A stretch of 64,000 bases of DNA from Aedes albopictus (GCF_035046485.1 NC_085137.1:457679004-457743003), one strand, 5' to 3'; positions 45,060 through 56,832 are shown, counted from the stretch's first letter. Program-made: numbers and translations. The notes: generated by a model from the sequence alone, not told the origin.

Positions 45060-46110
45060 AAGTTCAACATGCTGGAACTTTTCATAGAGTGCATCAAAAG
45101 TTCTAAAACTTTGACTATTTGTCAACCTATTATATGTGCTTCATTGGTACAAATGAGCTAGATTGGGTAATCCTTCGTGAAGCTAGAACCGTTCTCGTAA
45201 AACACCATTTTTTAAACAACTAATTTTTGAACGGAAACCAGTGAACCGATTTGAATGACATTTTGAACTTTTAACATCAATATAATAATGCTTCACAAAT
45301 CTTTAAAACATATTTACCTAGATACTTTTTGAACGTTAAAAAAAGTTATTAATGATTGACTCTTTTAGGATCTTTTTAGAGAAAATGTGATTTTTTCATA
45401 TCAATGTCTTTACATTTGATTTCCAAAGATTTTCTACTTCTTTTCTCAAGATATGTTTAATAAGATGTATTAGTTATTTTTGCGTGGTGTTGTTAATTCG
45501 ACATATTTTCCTCTATGGGGGTGAAAACATTAAACCGGTATAATTTTATTCGTCGTGAGAAAATATTACGTTTTATCATCGTATCAAATATCAATTCATT
45601 TCAATTCAATTCGGTTCACTGGTTTCCGAGTTATGACAGTTCAACTATTTGTTGTCTAAAAATACTGTTTAACGAGAACGGTTCTAGCTTCGTGAAAGAT
45701 TAACCAATCGAGCACAAATTTTTACCAGTTATCCACACGTAATGGGTTGACAAACAGGGTGTCCAGTTAGCCTAGTGGATAAGGCTATGAATCGCCAATC
45801 CGGAGACGGCGGGTTCGATTCCCGTTTCGGTCGGAAATTTTTTCTCGACTCCCTGGGCATATTGTATCATTGTTCTTGCCTCACAATATACAAATTCATG
45901 CAATGGCAGGCAAAGAAAGCCCTTCAATTAATAACTGTGGAAGTGCTCAAAGAACACTAAGTTGAAGCGATGCAGGCCAAGTCCCAGTGGGGACGTAGAG
46001 CCATAAAGAAGAAGAAGAAGAAGAAGATGGTTGACAAACAGTCACAATTTGAAATTTGTTTACACTTTTTATGAAAAGTTACAGCTTATTAAACTTTTTT
46101 AGTGAGAGAA
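45060..46110. repeat. inverted-repeat element interrupted by a SINE
   Basis: Left arm about 45060-45212 and right arm about 45655-46110 share GAAGCTAGAACCGTTCTCGT, GACTATTTGTCAACC-type and AACTTTTCAT-type phrases in inverted order. The right arm is split at TTGACAAACAG by the SINE at 45757-46028. Related to the element at 40728-42625. Confidence 0.55.
45757..46028 (+). mobile_element. tRNA-derived SINE (Feilai-like), copy 2
   Basis: A box TAGCCTAGTGG, B box GGTTCGATTCC, then the same body as 2211-2460 and a (GAA)n tail at 46009-46026. A 13-bp duplication GGTTGACAAACAG flanks it exactly (45745-45757, 46029-46041), the signature of LINE-driven insertion. The intact duplication marks a fairly recent copy. 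Confidence 0.85.
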
Positions 46111-46165
46111 AAAAAGTCGGCTATCTCAAACATTTTGGCCATTCCCTGTATATGAGTATACTGTT

Positions 46166-46318
46166 AGAGTCCGTTCATAAATGACGAAGAATTTTAGAGA
46201 GGAGGAATAGTCTCTGGAATTACTACGAACCATCAGTAGGTATGGATAAATGGTTACTAGAGGGAGGGGGTGTTAAAAATGGCCTAAAACTGATACGTCA
46301 TTTATGGATGCCCCCTTA
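46166..46318. repeat. ~153-bp palindrome, ATGACG type
   Basis: Arms GTCCGTTCATAAATGACG and CGTCATTTATGGATGCCCCC are complementary with mismatches. Fourth full member of the palindrome family. Confidence 0.65.
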
Positions 46319-46559
46319 TATGTATTCCATGGGCTTCCTTTTTAATGTGATTGAAACTTTTTTTTTGCATCATTTTCATAATTTTAAATAATGTGAAATA
46401 AATAATACACATTTTCTAAGAGAAACAAACTGGAATTAAAGTTATAGCGTTTGAAGAAACAATTTAAATAAAAAATCTAACAATCACTATTCACTTTTCA
46501 GTATGAATTTTCAGGCAAAACAAAATATACAAAAAATAATCAGGTTTGCGAAATGGCAT

Positions 46560-47480
46560 GGAACCGCTGCTCCACTCCACAACGAACGGAACGCGGTTTC
46601 TTTCGCTTTCTGTCTGTCCAGCCGTGGCGCGGCGTCTATGACGAAGACTTTGTATAGACGGCCACGGGCGGTGTCGGTCGGTCGGACGGTCGATCGGTGT
46701 GCGCGGCTGTCTGTTGATGATGATGACCGCAAACTCTTTTCTCCATTTCTTTGTAGCAATCTTCTTTTTTTTTTGCTCAACCTTCCCCGTTTGAACGCTG
46801 TGTTAAATTGCCTTCTTAAACACACTCTCTCCCTCTCTTCTTACTTGGTATTGGCTCTGTGACACAAATTCGCGCGTAGATTTCTCCTCGGTGGGTTTTG
46901 TTTTTCCCTTTTTTATTCCGAGTCGGGCAATTAAAGCTGACCCTTGTCACAGCGGGATTTCCCACTAATGCCACCTAAATTCACTAAGGTCACGAAAGGG
47001 GTCCGCGCACTACACTTCTCGGCTTGGTTGGCGTGAAATCACTTGACAAATCCACCTTGGCGTACGACTCGAATGGAAAACGTTGGAAATCTACCGTTGC
47101 GTCTGGCTTAGCTTTTCTGAACTGAAAGTAAACCCGCGAACACGCGCAATGACTGAACCGGACCGCACGACGGTTGAGCTATGATTGACTGCTGCAGTCA
47201 GTCAGTGTGGTAGCTCAGCGTGGTTGCATGCTGCGTCGAATTCGTATGTCTGATGACCGACGCGATGATGGCTTACCAGAGCAGTCAGCATCGCCGTCGT
47301 CATGACGTTGTTGGAGTTGGAGGAAATTGATCTGCTGGCTGGCTGACTGTTTGGTTCGATGCATCATTATTGACGAGACGAAGACCCGGTCGATAACCGC
47401 GCGCGCCGAATGATGCAGGTTGCGTAAAGAGATGAGTTCTTTCACACCTTTCGTGGTCGGGGGAAGATCGGTTCGAAGAA
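46560..47480 (-). promoter_or_regulatory. GC-rich repeat-poor block, possible promoter and first exon
   Basis: This stretch has many CpG dinucleotides and no transposon signature, unlike all its neighbours. On the minus strand an open stretch ends CTCTG before GTAAGC at 47276-47271, a good splice donor, and ACAGTCAG initiator-like phrases lie nearby. It could be the first exon of a gene whose later exons are outside the window, or an alternative 5' exon of the four-exon gene. No acceptor could be paired with it. Confidence 0.35.
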
Positions 47481-48135
47481 ATGTGTTTGCAATTATGTGC
47501 GCGCGGTTGGCGCTTGATGGAAAACGTGCGTACTGCCTTCCCGTTCGAAATGCATGTAGCAGTTCATTTCAAAGTCCTTTGAGTGCAGTAATGAATTGTA
47601 TGACGTCCATACGTGCGATGTTTTGAGGTCCAAGAGCAAAGGAGGTAATATGTATAATGTATTGTTTTGCCCATTTTTGTTATTCCTGTTCGGGTCTGTC
47701 ACTGCGACCAGTTATTAGATCTATTGTGACATTGCCCGTATACTTAGTGTAGTGTATGTATATCGCATTACTCAATTGGCATTGAAGGGAAATAAAGAAT
47801 TGGCTTCGGAAACCTAGCATAACCCTTATTTTACTACCAAATTATCCCCAGAAGAAGTTTAGTACCCGAATTTTTACACTAGAAGTAATACTATTTCAAT
47901 AGAGGAACATGTGTTCAGTATTTGGGATGTTCCATGCAAACCAGCACTAATCAAACTCTGAAAAGCCAGAACATACTTGAATCCCTAACTCAATTTTATG
48001 TCCTTTGCATCATGTTTAGCCTCGGCACGAGCTTCCGACTATCTGCAAAGAAAAGTTGGTTAACTGAGTTTTTGTTTAGAAACCGCAAGTCACCTGAATA
48101 CCAGTAGCCAAGAACTAATTTTTATGATTCCTTGA
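47481..48135. other. non-coding stretch without recognised features
   Basis: Up to about 47620 it could belong to the GC-rich block. Beyond that, AT-rich with no signature. Confidence 0.3.
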
Positions 48136-48137
48136 AT

Positions 48138-49776
48138 TACTTACTTGATATTTGATGGGCTACAACTCGTAGTGGTGAGTCTACGCCGAATGAAGCATTC
48201 GCCTCCACTGGTCTCGGTCCTGGGCAAATCGCTTCCAGTCACCCTGAACGTTTAGAGCCCTTAGGTCCTCATCAACTGCAAAAAGCCAACGTGTGCGCGG
48301 CCTACCCCGAAGCCAACGGACCCTTCTTGGTTCTCTGCTGAAAATGGTTTTAGTATGTCGTTCCTCCGGCATACGACCTACGTGCCCAGCCCACCGCAGC
48401 CTGCTGTGTTTTATTTGCTTCACTATATCCATCTCTTTTATATTCGTGGTTCATGCGACGCCGCCAGATGCCGTCCTCCAGTTTACTGCCGAATATTGTT
48501 CGCAGCACTTTACGTTCGAAGACTCCAAAGGCTCTCCGATCAGCTTCTTTCAACGTCAACGATTCATGGCCGTATAAAGCGACCGGAAGAATCAGAGTCT
48601 TGGTCAACGCGAGTTTTGTCTTTGTTTGCAGCCTACGGGACTTCAGCTGGTTTCGTAGACCGAAAAAGGCCCGTTTCGCAGCTGCAATCCGTCTTTTAAC
48701 CTCGCGGGTAACATCATTATCGCACGTTACTAGAGTACCAATATAAACAAAATTGCGAACAACATCAAACTTTTCACCACTTAGCACCACTTCCTTACCA
48801 CTACCACGGCCGGACCGACGTTGACCACCAGCAATCATGTACTTGATCTTTGTGGTGTTAATCGTTAGTCCAATCGTCGCAGTCTCCCTTTTAAAAGATA
48901 TGAACGCCTCTTCCACGGCCCGACGGTCGATCTTGATGATGTCGAAAACCAGGAGCATATGCGACCTCGTGACAATGGTTCCGCTCCTTTGTACACCAGC
49001 TCTTCTTATCGCTCCTTCCAGCGCTATGTTAAACAGTAAGTTCTAAAGAGCATTGCGCTGCTTCAGCCCGTCCAAGGTTACGAACGATGACGAAATGTCA
49101 TCCGCAACCCGTACACTTGATTTCGAACCATCAAGCATCGCACGAATCAGTCTAATCAGCTACGCCGGAAACCCATGTTCGATCATAATCTTCCATAGCT
49201 CATTTCTCTTCACTGAATCGTACACCGCCTTGAAATCAATAAACAGATGATGGGTCTGCAAGTTATACTCCTGAAATTGATCGAGAATCTGCCGCAGGGT
49301 GAACATCGTCGTTGATCGGCCGTTACGGAAACCCGCCTGGTATTCGCCGACGAAGGACTCCTCAGTCGGCCTCAGCCTGTAATTCGCGCACTCCAGTCCT
49401 TTTTTGTATAGAGGGCAAATGAGTCCATCCAACCAACTAGCAGGCAGTTTTTCCTCTTCCCATATGTTCAATATAATACGGTGTAAGAGTTGATACAGCT
49501 GCTCACTACCGTGCTTGAAAAGCTCGATTGGGAGTTCGTCCTTCCCAGCGGCCTTATTGTTCTTCAGCTCTCTAATGGCTGTCTTGATCTCGTCTAGCGT
49601 TGCAGATTCCACAGCTTGTCCGTCATTGTCGGTTCGAATTCTGTCTGTCGCTCTTCCATTCCCACCGTTCAACAATTTCTCGAAGTGCTCTCTCCACCTG
49701 GCAGCCACCATTGTTTTGTCTGTCAGCAAGTTTCCTTCACTGTCGTTGCACATGACGGGAGACCCGAGCAAAGTCT
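48138..49776 (-). pseudogene. RTE-type non-LTR retrotransposon, 5'-truncated and broken
   Basis: Read from 49776 downward, it starts just before the reverse transcriptase: AAGKDELPIELF, then QAGFRNGRSTT and FIDFKAVYDSVKR (motif A). In-frame stops follow at about 49160 and 49045. The expected FADD active-site box is missing: the reading passes from SHMLLVF directly to DIIKIDRRA, as if the box had been deleted. The C-terminal part (RLRWAGHVGRMPEER, GRPRTRW) is in another frame from about 48430. The 3' tail is AAGTAAGT near 48146-48139, shared with the next RTE copy. Confidence 0.8.
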
Positions 49777-50185
49777 GGTAGCAAATTGAAAACTAGTTTT
49801 GATGTTGTGATATTGCAAATTATGATAACTCAGGTTGTTGTCACTGTGGTCGTTTCAACGGTTAAAACATCAAAAATGAGAGCAGAAAAATGTTCCCATG
49901 ACATCAAGTTGAAAACAATTCCTGCCATCAGTGATAGGAAGCAAATTGATAACTATTTTTTTCAATCAGTGTGAGAAAAAAGAAAAATCTTTGAATGTGG
50001 CGTTTTTCGGCTGTTTTTAAAACATATATGCAATCAGATATTAATTGCACTAGTGTTATAGCCTTACATTTGTTATACATGATTTGCCAAAAGCTTTGAA
50101 ATTATGTATAAATTAAATATTTATAAAAATTTAAAATAACAGCAAAATGGAATCAACATTTGAAGTCAATATTAATCAAGATAAG
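49777..50185. other. AT-rich stretch between retroelements
   Basis: AGCAAATTGA(A/T)AACTA occurs twice (49780 and 49938), a possible local duplication. No other feature. Confidence 0.3.
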
Positions 50186-50197
50186 CTGATATCAAAT

Positions 50198-50642
50198 GCC
50201 GGGGCCCGTGGCGCAGTGGCTGCACGTTCGCTTCATAAGCGGATGGTCATGGGTTCGATCCCAGCCCCGGCACTTCGTCAGTTGCTCTTCCCCCCGAGAG
50301 CGGCTGGCACTTGTCTCTCTTCTGAGCTCTCATAGCTCAAACGGACCCGGATTATTGGATATCGGCGAACGGCAACCCTTAATTGACGACCCCAATCGGA
50401 ACAACAGCCACACATCATTTCATCATCGTGCTGATCATTCTACCAAGGACAGGGTAGAAAAGTGAAAGCAGCACAAAGGCAAAACCAGTTCGATATAGCA
50501 GAATAAGATTATAATAGAATACATTTAGGCGCTGTACAAAGTGTAAGTGCAGTCGCCAATTGGAATCGCTCACGTAGTGCCCTAGTGGACAAAAGAGCTG
50601 TAAAGTAGGTTAAGTGGTTAAAAATGTTAAAAGTAAAACAAA
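50198..50642 (+). mobile_element. 445-bp SINE with tRNA-like head
   Basis: The head (50198-50272) has a perfect 7-bp acceptor stem GCCGGGG/CCCCGGC, an A box TGGCGCAGTGG, a CAT anticodon position and a B box GGTTCGATCCC. The T loop is one base short, so it is not a normal tRNA. A long unrelated body and an A-rich 3' end follow. CTGATATCAAAT (50186-50197) and CTGACATCAAAT (50643-50654) form a 12-bp duplication with one mismatch. Confidence 0.7.
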
Positions 50643-50802
50643 CTGACATCAAATCGTGATATCAATTTGCTGCTGAATCCAAATTTTGTTTTCTATTTAC
50701 TTACTTACTTTCAATTCTGGGCACCCACGGTGGTGCACAGGGCCGAATTGAAAGATTTCCATCCTGGGCGATTGTCAGCCATCGTCCTGACCTGTGGCCA
50801 GG

Positions 50803-52403
50803 TCAAACTTCTGTCGACTTGCTTGATTTCGTTGTTGAGGCTGCGCCGCCATGAGCCTCTGCTGGGTTCCAATCTAACGCTTGTTTGCAGATTTCATTTC
50901 CGCTCCTGCGTAGAGTGTGGCCGACCCACCTCCACTTTCGCTCCCGAATTTCTGTCGCTATTGGCTTTTGATGACATCGACGATTGAGCTCCACGTTGGA
51001 GATCCAATTGTGAGGCCACCAGGCACGAATTATTTACCGCAGGCATCTGTTGATGAAGACCTGCAGCCGTTGCGTGTTCTCCACTGATACATACCAGGTT
51101 TCACTGGCGTATAGCAGCACAGATTTCACGTTCGAGATAAAAAATTGGATTTTGGTGCGTCGACTGATCTGGTTGTTTTTCCATACACTTCTTAAACTTG
51201 CAAAAGCAGCCTTCGCCTTCTTAATTAGTGCACCTATGTCGATCGTGGTGCCACCATCGGCCGCCATTTGGCTACCAAGATATTGGAAGCTTTCAACATT
51301 CTCCACTGATTACCCTGCTACCGAAAAGCTGGAAGGGTTGGCCGTGTTTACATCCAACGATTTGTGTCTTGTTGAGGTTGATGGTAAGACCTGCCGCTGA
51401 GGAGAGATTGCCAAGATCATCGAGCATGCTCTGCATATCAGAGCGCCGTTGAGCTAGGAGACCAACGTCATCAGCCAATTCGAAGTCATTTGGCTGCCAC
51501 AGCAATCCACGAATTGGTTCACGGTCAATCGCACTTACCAGGATCTCGTCGATTACGATGAGGAACAGTAGCGGTGATAGTATATATCCTTGCCTCACTC
51601 CAGCAACAACCCGGATGGGAAAGGATAAATAACCGTTATGCAGTACTCTGCATGAAAATGGCTTGTACTGTGATTCAATGAGGCCGATGATTTTTTCAGG
51701 GAGACCCTTGCGCCTGAGAGCTTCCCACATGTTTTCGTGATTGAGACGGTCGAAAGCTTTTTCATAATCAATGAACACCAGGTAGAGAGTCTCTTGGAAT
51801 TCATTGATTTGCTCCAGAATAATACGGAGCGTGACAATATGGTCCACACAGGACCGTCCGGCACGGAATCCTGCTTGCTGCCGTCGGAGAGTTGCGTCAA
51901 TCTTCTCCTGTATCCGGTTAAGGATCACTTTGCAATGCTGCAGAATAATTGATGCAGTAGTTGTGCGAATACTACGGGGTCAGCTTTGAGCATCTCCGCT
52001 GGTATGCGATCGACCCCTGGGACTCTGTTCGATTTCATGCTACGGATGGCTGTTTCTATCTCCTGCACTGATGGAGCTTCGGTGTTGACACGGGTCATGC
52101 GTTGAACCCTTGGCGGATCATGCTGAGGAGTTGATGGCGTGACCGACACTTGAAAAAGGTTTCCAAAGTTCTCGAACCAGCGTTTCAACTGGTCAGCCGG
52201 GTCGGTCAGTAACTGTCCAGAAGTGTCTGTAACGGGCATCGTAGCATTCATCTTGGTCCCACTAAGGCGGCGTGAGACATCGTACAGGAGACGGATGTCG
52301 CCTGTGTTTGCAGCTTTCTCGCCTTCGTTGGCTAGGGAGTCCACCCACGCTCTTTTGTCCCGTCTACATGAGCGTTTCACTTCCTTCTCGAGAGCCGAAT
52401 AGC
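50803..52403 (-). pseudogene. RTE reverse transcriptase, frameshifted (3' half)
   Basis: The linker segment (52380-51925), the RT (51928-51293) and the C-terminal segment (51306-50803) are in different frames at the first two junctions, so at least two frameshifts exist. The RT active site reads LADD where F/YADD is usual; the two aspartates remain, but the change probably weakens it. Motif A (DYEKAFD) is intact. The C-terminal WRWVGH and [12 protein letters not shown] motifs mark the RTE clade. Confidence 0.75.
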
Positions 52404-53158
52404 CATTGGCGTATCTAGGATTTTTTCCTAGGGGGTGCCTGGGGGGTGCCAGTTTCAGTGGCTTCCATGTTGTTTTGCTCTTTTATGTAAAAAGAAATAC
52501 CGATCCACCCTCAATTTCTTGGTACAATGATACACTGCGTCGCGAGACAAATTAGCCCGAAAATTTAAACGTGCTATAAAGAACAGTTTTTTTTAAATCC
52601 GAACCGTTGTACTGGACTTAACACTCTCCCCGCCATGTGAGGTTTGAGAACTTGATAACTTGATTACGTAAAAAACATGGAATTTATATTTTCAGTTTGA
52701 ACTTTACAATCATCACAAATCCTTTGTTTTGTGGATTGAATACATTGATTAAGAATACATTTCCAGAGCAATTGTTAGAAGTGTAAATCTCCTAAACTAT
52801 AAAATATCCACAAATTTGCGTGTAACTTGTATTCATCGTGACATCCTCTTTGTTTATTGCATGATAACAACCCTTATAAAATAGTTTTCAAGAACAATTG
52901 TAAGAGTCTTTTTTTTTTCCTCCTCTGTTGTGAAAACTAAGCCACTGCGTCCAATAAGCTGAACTTTTGTGGCATTGTAAGAATTAAAAATACTTGGAAA
53001 TGCAAAATCATGATTCATATTTGCATTTTTGGTTTGGCCACAACATTCGATTTTTCTCTTCGGGATTCTGATTCTATGCTATGATTTTATACAAGAAATT
53101 GGTGTTTTCGGCAAAACATTGTTTCGGTAATTCCTCAGGAAATATTCCCTGCAATTTA

Positions 53159-53475
53159 CAGTGGTTTTTCGGTTTTATCACGGTCAAAAAAAAATTTACC
53201 GTGATATAAACGAAACCGTGAATTTGGCGAAACGAGAAATAAATATAATTTTTTTATTCAAAATCATTCATCTGCAAAATATATGAGTCGTAGCTCATCT
53301 TTTTTAACTGTTTTGATGGACTTGACAATACTGTTTTGATTTCATATTGATTTCGGAGCGTTTTAAAACAAGTGTGATAAAAACGAAATGAAAATCGTGA
53401 TAAAATCGAATAGAAAACCGTGAATTTGGGCGAGTAGTGATTAAAACGACTAGTGATAAAACCGAAACGCCACTG
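53159..53475. mobile_element. 317-bp pogo/Tc1-like MITE nested in the hAT-like element
   Basis: Inverted ends CAGTGGTTTTTCGGTTTTAT and the right-end complement CAGTGGCGTTTCGGTTTTAT lie between TA (53157-53158) and TA (53476-53477). CAGT termini with TA are typical of pogo-type elements. Internal GTGATAAAA and CGAAA phrases repeat in both orientations. Confidence 0.75.
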
Positions 53476-53479
53476 TATT

Positions 53480-56400
53480 TGGAAATTGTTTTGCAATTTA
53501 TTTTAATTAGGACTCCTTTTAGAAATCTCCCAGTAATTGCTTTGAATGTGGCAAATTTCTTCTGCAATATCTTTGATTTGATATTAAACACCTTTTACGC
53601 ATCCTTTGAAAATTTCATCGGAAATTACTTTGGAAATTTCTTCGGCAATTCCACTAGCAGTTTATTTGACTGTTTTTTTTTTTTAATTTCATATATTTTG
53701 ACATGTTTTCTCGGGAGTTGCTTCACCAATTTTTTAGTAGTTTTTCAAGGGATGTTCAAGCAATTATATTGATATTTGATTTTTAAAATTCTCCAATTAC
53801 TCTTCAGGTAATTTCTTTAGGAATTCTTTTAGTGAAGCCTTTGTTAATTCATTCGATATTGACTCTGGGAACTTCCTCACATTTTTTTTGGAAATATCTT
53901 CGGCAAGTCATTCTACTTTTTTCGGATTTTCGTCGATTTTTTGGACTTTCATTGTCTATGCTATTAGGTATTTCTTCACCAATTTCTTCGGAAACTCCTT
54001 CGGAAGTTCTTTTAAAAATCGCTTTCATAATTTAAATAAAAATTCTTTAGACAACTTCTTCCAGATTTCTTCAGTTATTATGTAAGGAATTCCTGCAGCA
54101 GATGATTTCTGAATACCTTCGGTATTTCCGATGTTACTTACATTGAACGTCTTTTTGGGAATTTTATCAGCAAATCCTTTGGAAATCTTGGAAACTTATA
54201 TTATTACTTTAGGAATTTCTTCGGTAACTCTTTTGGAAATTCACTGGGCAATTTTCTTAGAGATTCCATGCGGGAATTTCTTAAAAAAAACTCTGGTGGT
54301 TCTTTAAAAATTCTGTTACTGGAATTACTTTTGGAATTCTTTCTAAATTCTCTTCAGGAATTCCTTTGATGATTTCGGAAAATTCTTCGAAAATTTCTTC
54401 AAAATTTTTTTGTGGATTTTTTTATAAAATATGTATGGCAATTTTTTGTGAGGTTTGATTCGGCCAATTTCTTTAAAAAGCCTTACTATTTTTATCAGGA
54501 ATTTCTCTGGTAATTCTTATATGTATTCTTTTGGTAACTACTTTGAAAGCTCTAAGGTAATTTTGATGGATTTTCCCGGAAATTTCTCTGGGAATTTGTC
54601 GGGATTTTTTCGTGAATTTAATAGGATTTCCTTTAAGCAAGTCCATTTGAGAATTTCTAAATTTCCAGTTCAGCAATTTTCGGAAGCAATAAATTTAGAT
54701 ACAATCAAATCATAAAGAATTACAAAAGTAATCACGATAAAATTACCAAAATTACTGAAAAAGAAATTACTAAAATAATTACGAATAGCCATTGAAATAT
54801 GAAAAAAAAATCAAAGAAATTGTTGATTGCATTCCCAAGAAACGTAACTAGCTGAATATTAGTTTCTTAAACTAAAGTTTGCTGAAGAGTGGTTTTTTCC
54901 TCTCAAATAAAGCTAAAATGTTTGTTCGGTTCCAATGAAACTGCCGTAGAAATTAAAAAAAAAAACAACTATGCCTAAGGAACTCTCAAAGAAATGGCCA
55001 TACTGCGGTTTAGCAAATTCCGAGCCATGTGCTCGAATTCCAACAGAACGCGATTTTTTCATCTCTCATTTTGTCAATTCGCAACATACTGTGCCTTCTA
55101 ATTGATTACAAGTTTTTCCCGTACATTCCTACAGGATTTCCCTAGAGATTTCTCTACAAATCCCAACTATTTCCGAAATTCGTTTAGGGATTTCTCTAGA
55201 GATTTCTATTGGGATTCCTTCAGCTAGAATTCCTTGAAGAAGGCCAAGGGGAGTTCCAGATGTAATATAATGATTAATTTCTAGAGTAATCCATGAATTC
55301 CTGGATGAGTCTTTAGAAAAAAAATGTCTGGAAGAATCAAAGGCGTTTATGGAAGTATCCTAGGAAAACTGCCTAGAAGAATACCGGCAAGAATTCCTGC
55401 AGGTATCACAGTAATATTTTGTGGAGGAGATCTAGGAGGCATTCCTGAAACATTAGATGCAGCCGGAATCGCTTAATCCTAGGAGGAGTTCCTGGATTAA
55501 AGTCTTCTTCAAGTCAAGTCCAACAAGAAATATTTGGAGAAATCCCAGATTTTTTTGGGATTTCTGGGAGAGCACTCCGAAGGTACTTCTGCAAGACTCC
55601 TAGGAGATCCCAGCAAGTTTTTGAAGGAATCTCTGGAGAAATTCTTAGAAGAATCCCTAGAAGAATTCTGGGAAGTATTACAGTAAGAATGACAGGAGTC
55701 CTAGGAGGAATTGCTAGAAGAACCACAGAAGGAATAGCTTGGAAAATCCAGCTGAAGTTCCTGGATAAAGGCCAAGAGGAGTTCGTGAAGGAATCCCATG
55801 AGAAATTTATGAGAGAATCCGTGGACAAAATATCTTGGATAAAAATTCCTAGAGGAATCACCGGAGAGTTTCTGAAGAAATCACAAGAATAATCTCAGTA
55901 GGTATTCCTAGATAGATTCAGGGATGTATTACAGTAGAAGTTCTTGGGGAAATCCCCTGTGGAATTTCTGGAAGAGCCTCTGTAGAAAGTCCTGGATATA
56001 TCCTTGAAGAAATGTATGGAAGAATCAATGTAGGAATTTTATAGAAAAAGTTCAGGGAGACCTTCCGGAAGAACTTTCCTAGTATAACTCCAGAAGGTAG
56101 CACAGTGAGAATTTTTAGTGAAGAGAAATTGCTGGAAGAAGCGCAGCAGGAGATGCTTGAGAAATCCTAGCTACAATTTCCGGATGAAGGCCAATATAAG
56201 CACCTGGAGAAATTCCAAGAGAAATTTCTGGAAGAATCTCTGAATGAAATCTCTGAAGGAATTCCTGGAAGAATCACCGGAGGTACTTCTGAGGAACTCC
56301 TGAAAGGATCCCAGGAAGGTTGCTTGAATAATTCCACCAGAAATTCCTGAAGAAACCCTAATAGAATTTTTTTGAGGATTCCTTAAGAAAATTCTGAGAA

Positions 56401-56600
56401 GAATCATAGGAATTTCCAAAGAAATCCTAGCCGAATTTGCTGGATTAATCTCTGCAGAAATTTCTAGTATGTACAACCCCATCAGGACTGCACGGAGTAT
56501 CCTAAGGGAAGTTTATTGAAGAAATATCGTGAGGAATCCATAAAGGAAGCCTAGAGAAATCACTGTACGAATAGTTAGAGGTATTTCTGAAGGAATCTAT
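53480..56600. repeat. GGAATTCC-type degenerate field inside the hAT-like element
   Basis: Left part oriented TTTCTTCGGAAATT, right part GGAATTCCTGGAAGAA, so the orientation flips near 55.2 kb. Frames such as those at 55514-55861 and 56171-56482 (rich in I, P, R and S) come from the repeat. Confidence 0.55.
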
Positions 56601-56832
56601 TCAGAAATCTGATGATTGTTCTTCCAAAACGCCAAAACGTACAACAGTTATATAAGTAATTCCGGATGTGCTTAAGTTTTGTTCAAATGTGCCAATAATA
56701 AATGTTGGAATTATTTTGAGAAGTTTTAAATTTTAGGTGACTGTCAAGAAAAAGTTCTAGGGGGTGCCAAATTTATTCTAGGGGGTGCCAGGCACCCCTG
56801 GAACCCCCCATAGCTACGCCAATGCGAATAGC

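Larger units (their letters stand above)
52404..56824. mobile_element. 4.4-kb hAT-like non-autonomous element
   Basis: The left end CATTGGCGTATCTAGG and the right end in complement CATTGGCGTAGCTATGG are inverted repeats, both followed by GGGGGGTGCC-type sequence. An exact 8-bp duplication CGAATAGC flanks the element (52396-52403, 56825-56832), the hAT target signature. The interior is mostly a GGAATTCC field with no transposase. It splits an RTE element, whose linker ORF continues across the site once the insert and one repeat are removed. Confidence 0.85.

Noticed and set aside
46503..46862. 119-residue plus-strand frame in the GC-rich block
   Set aside because: It has no domain, and a frame of similar length exists on the opposite strand, so it reflects composition.
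50198..50272. Functional tRNA-Met gene (CAT anticodon position)
   Set aside because: The T loop is one base short, no terminator of T residues follows, and the head continues into a 445-bp body with a target duplication, so it is a SINE.
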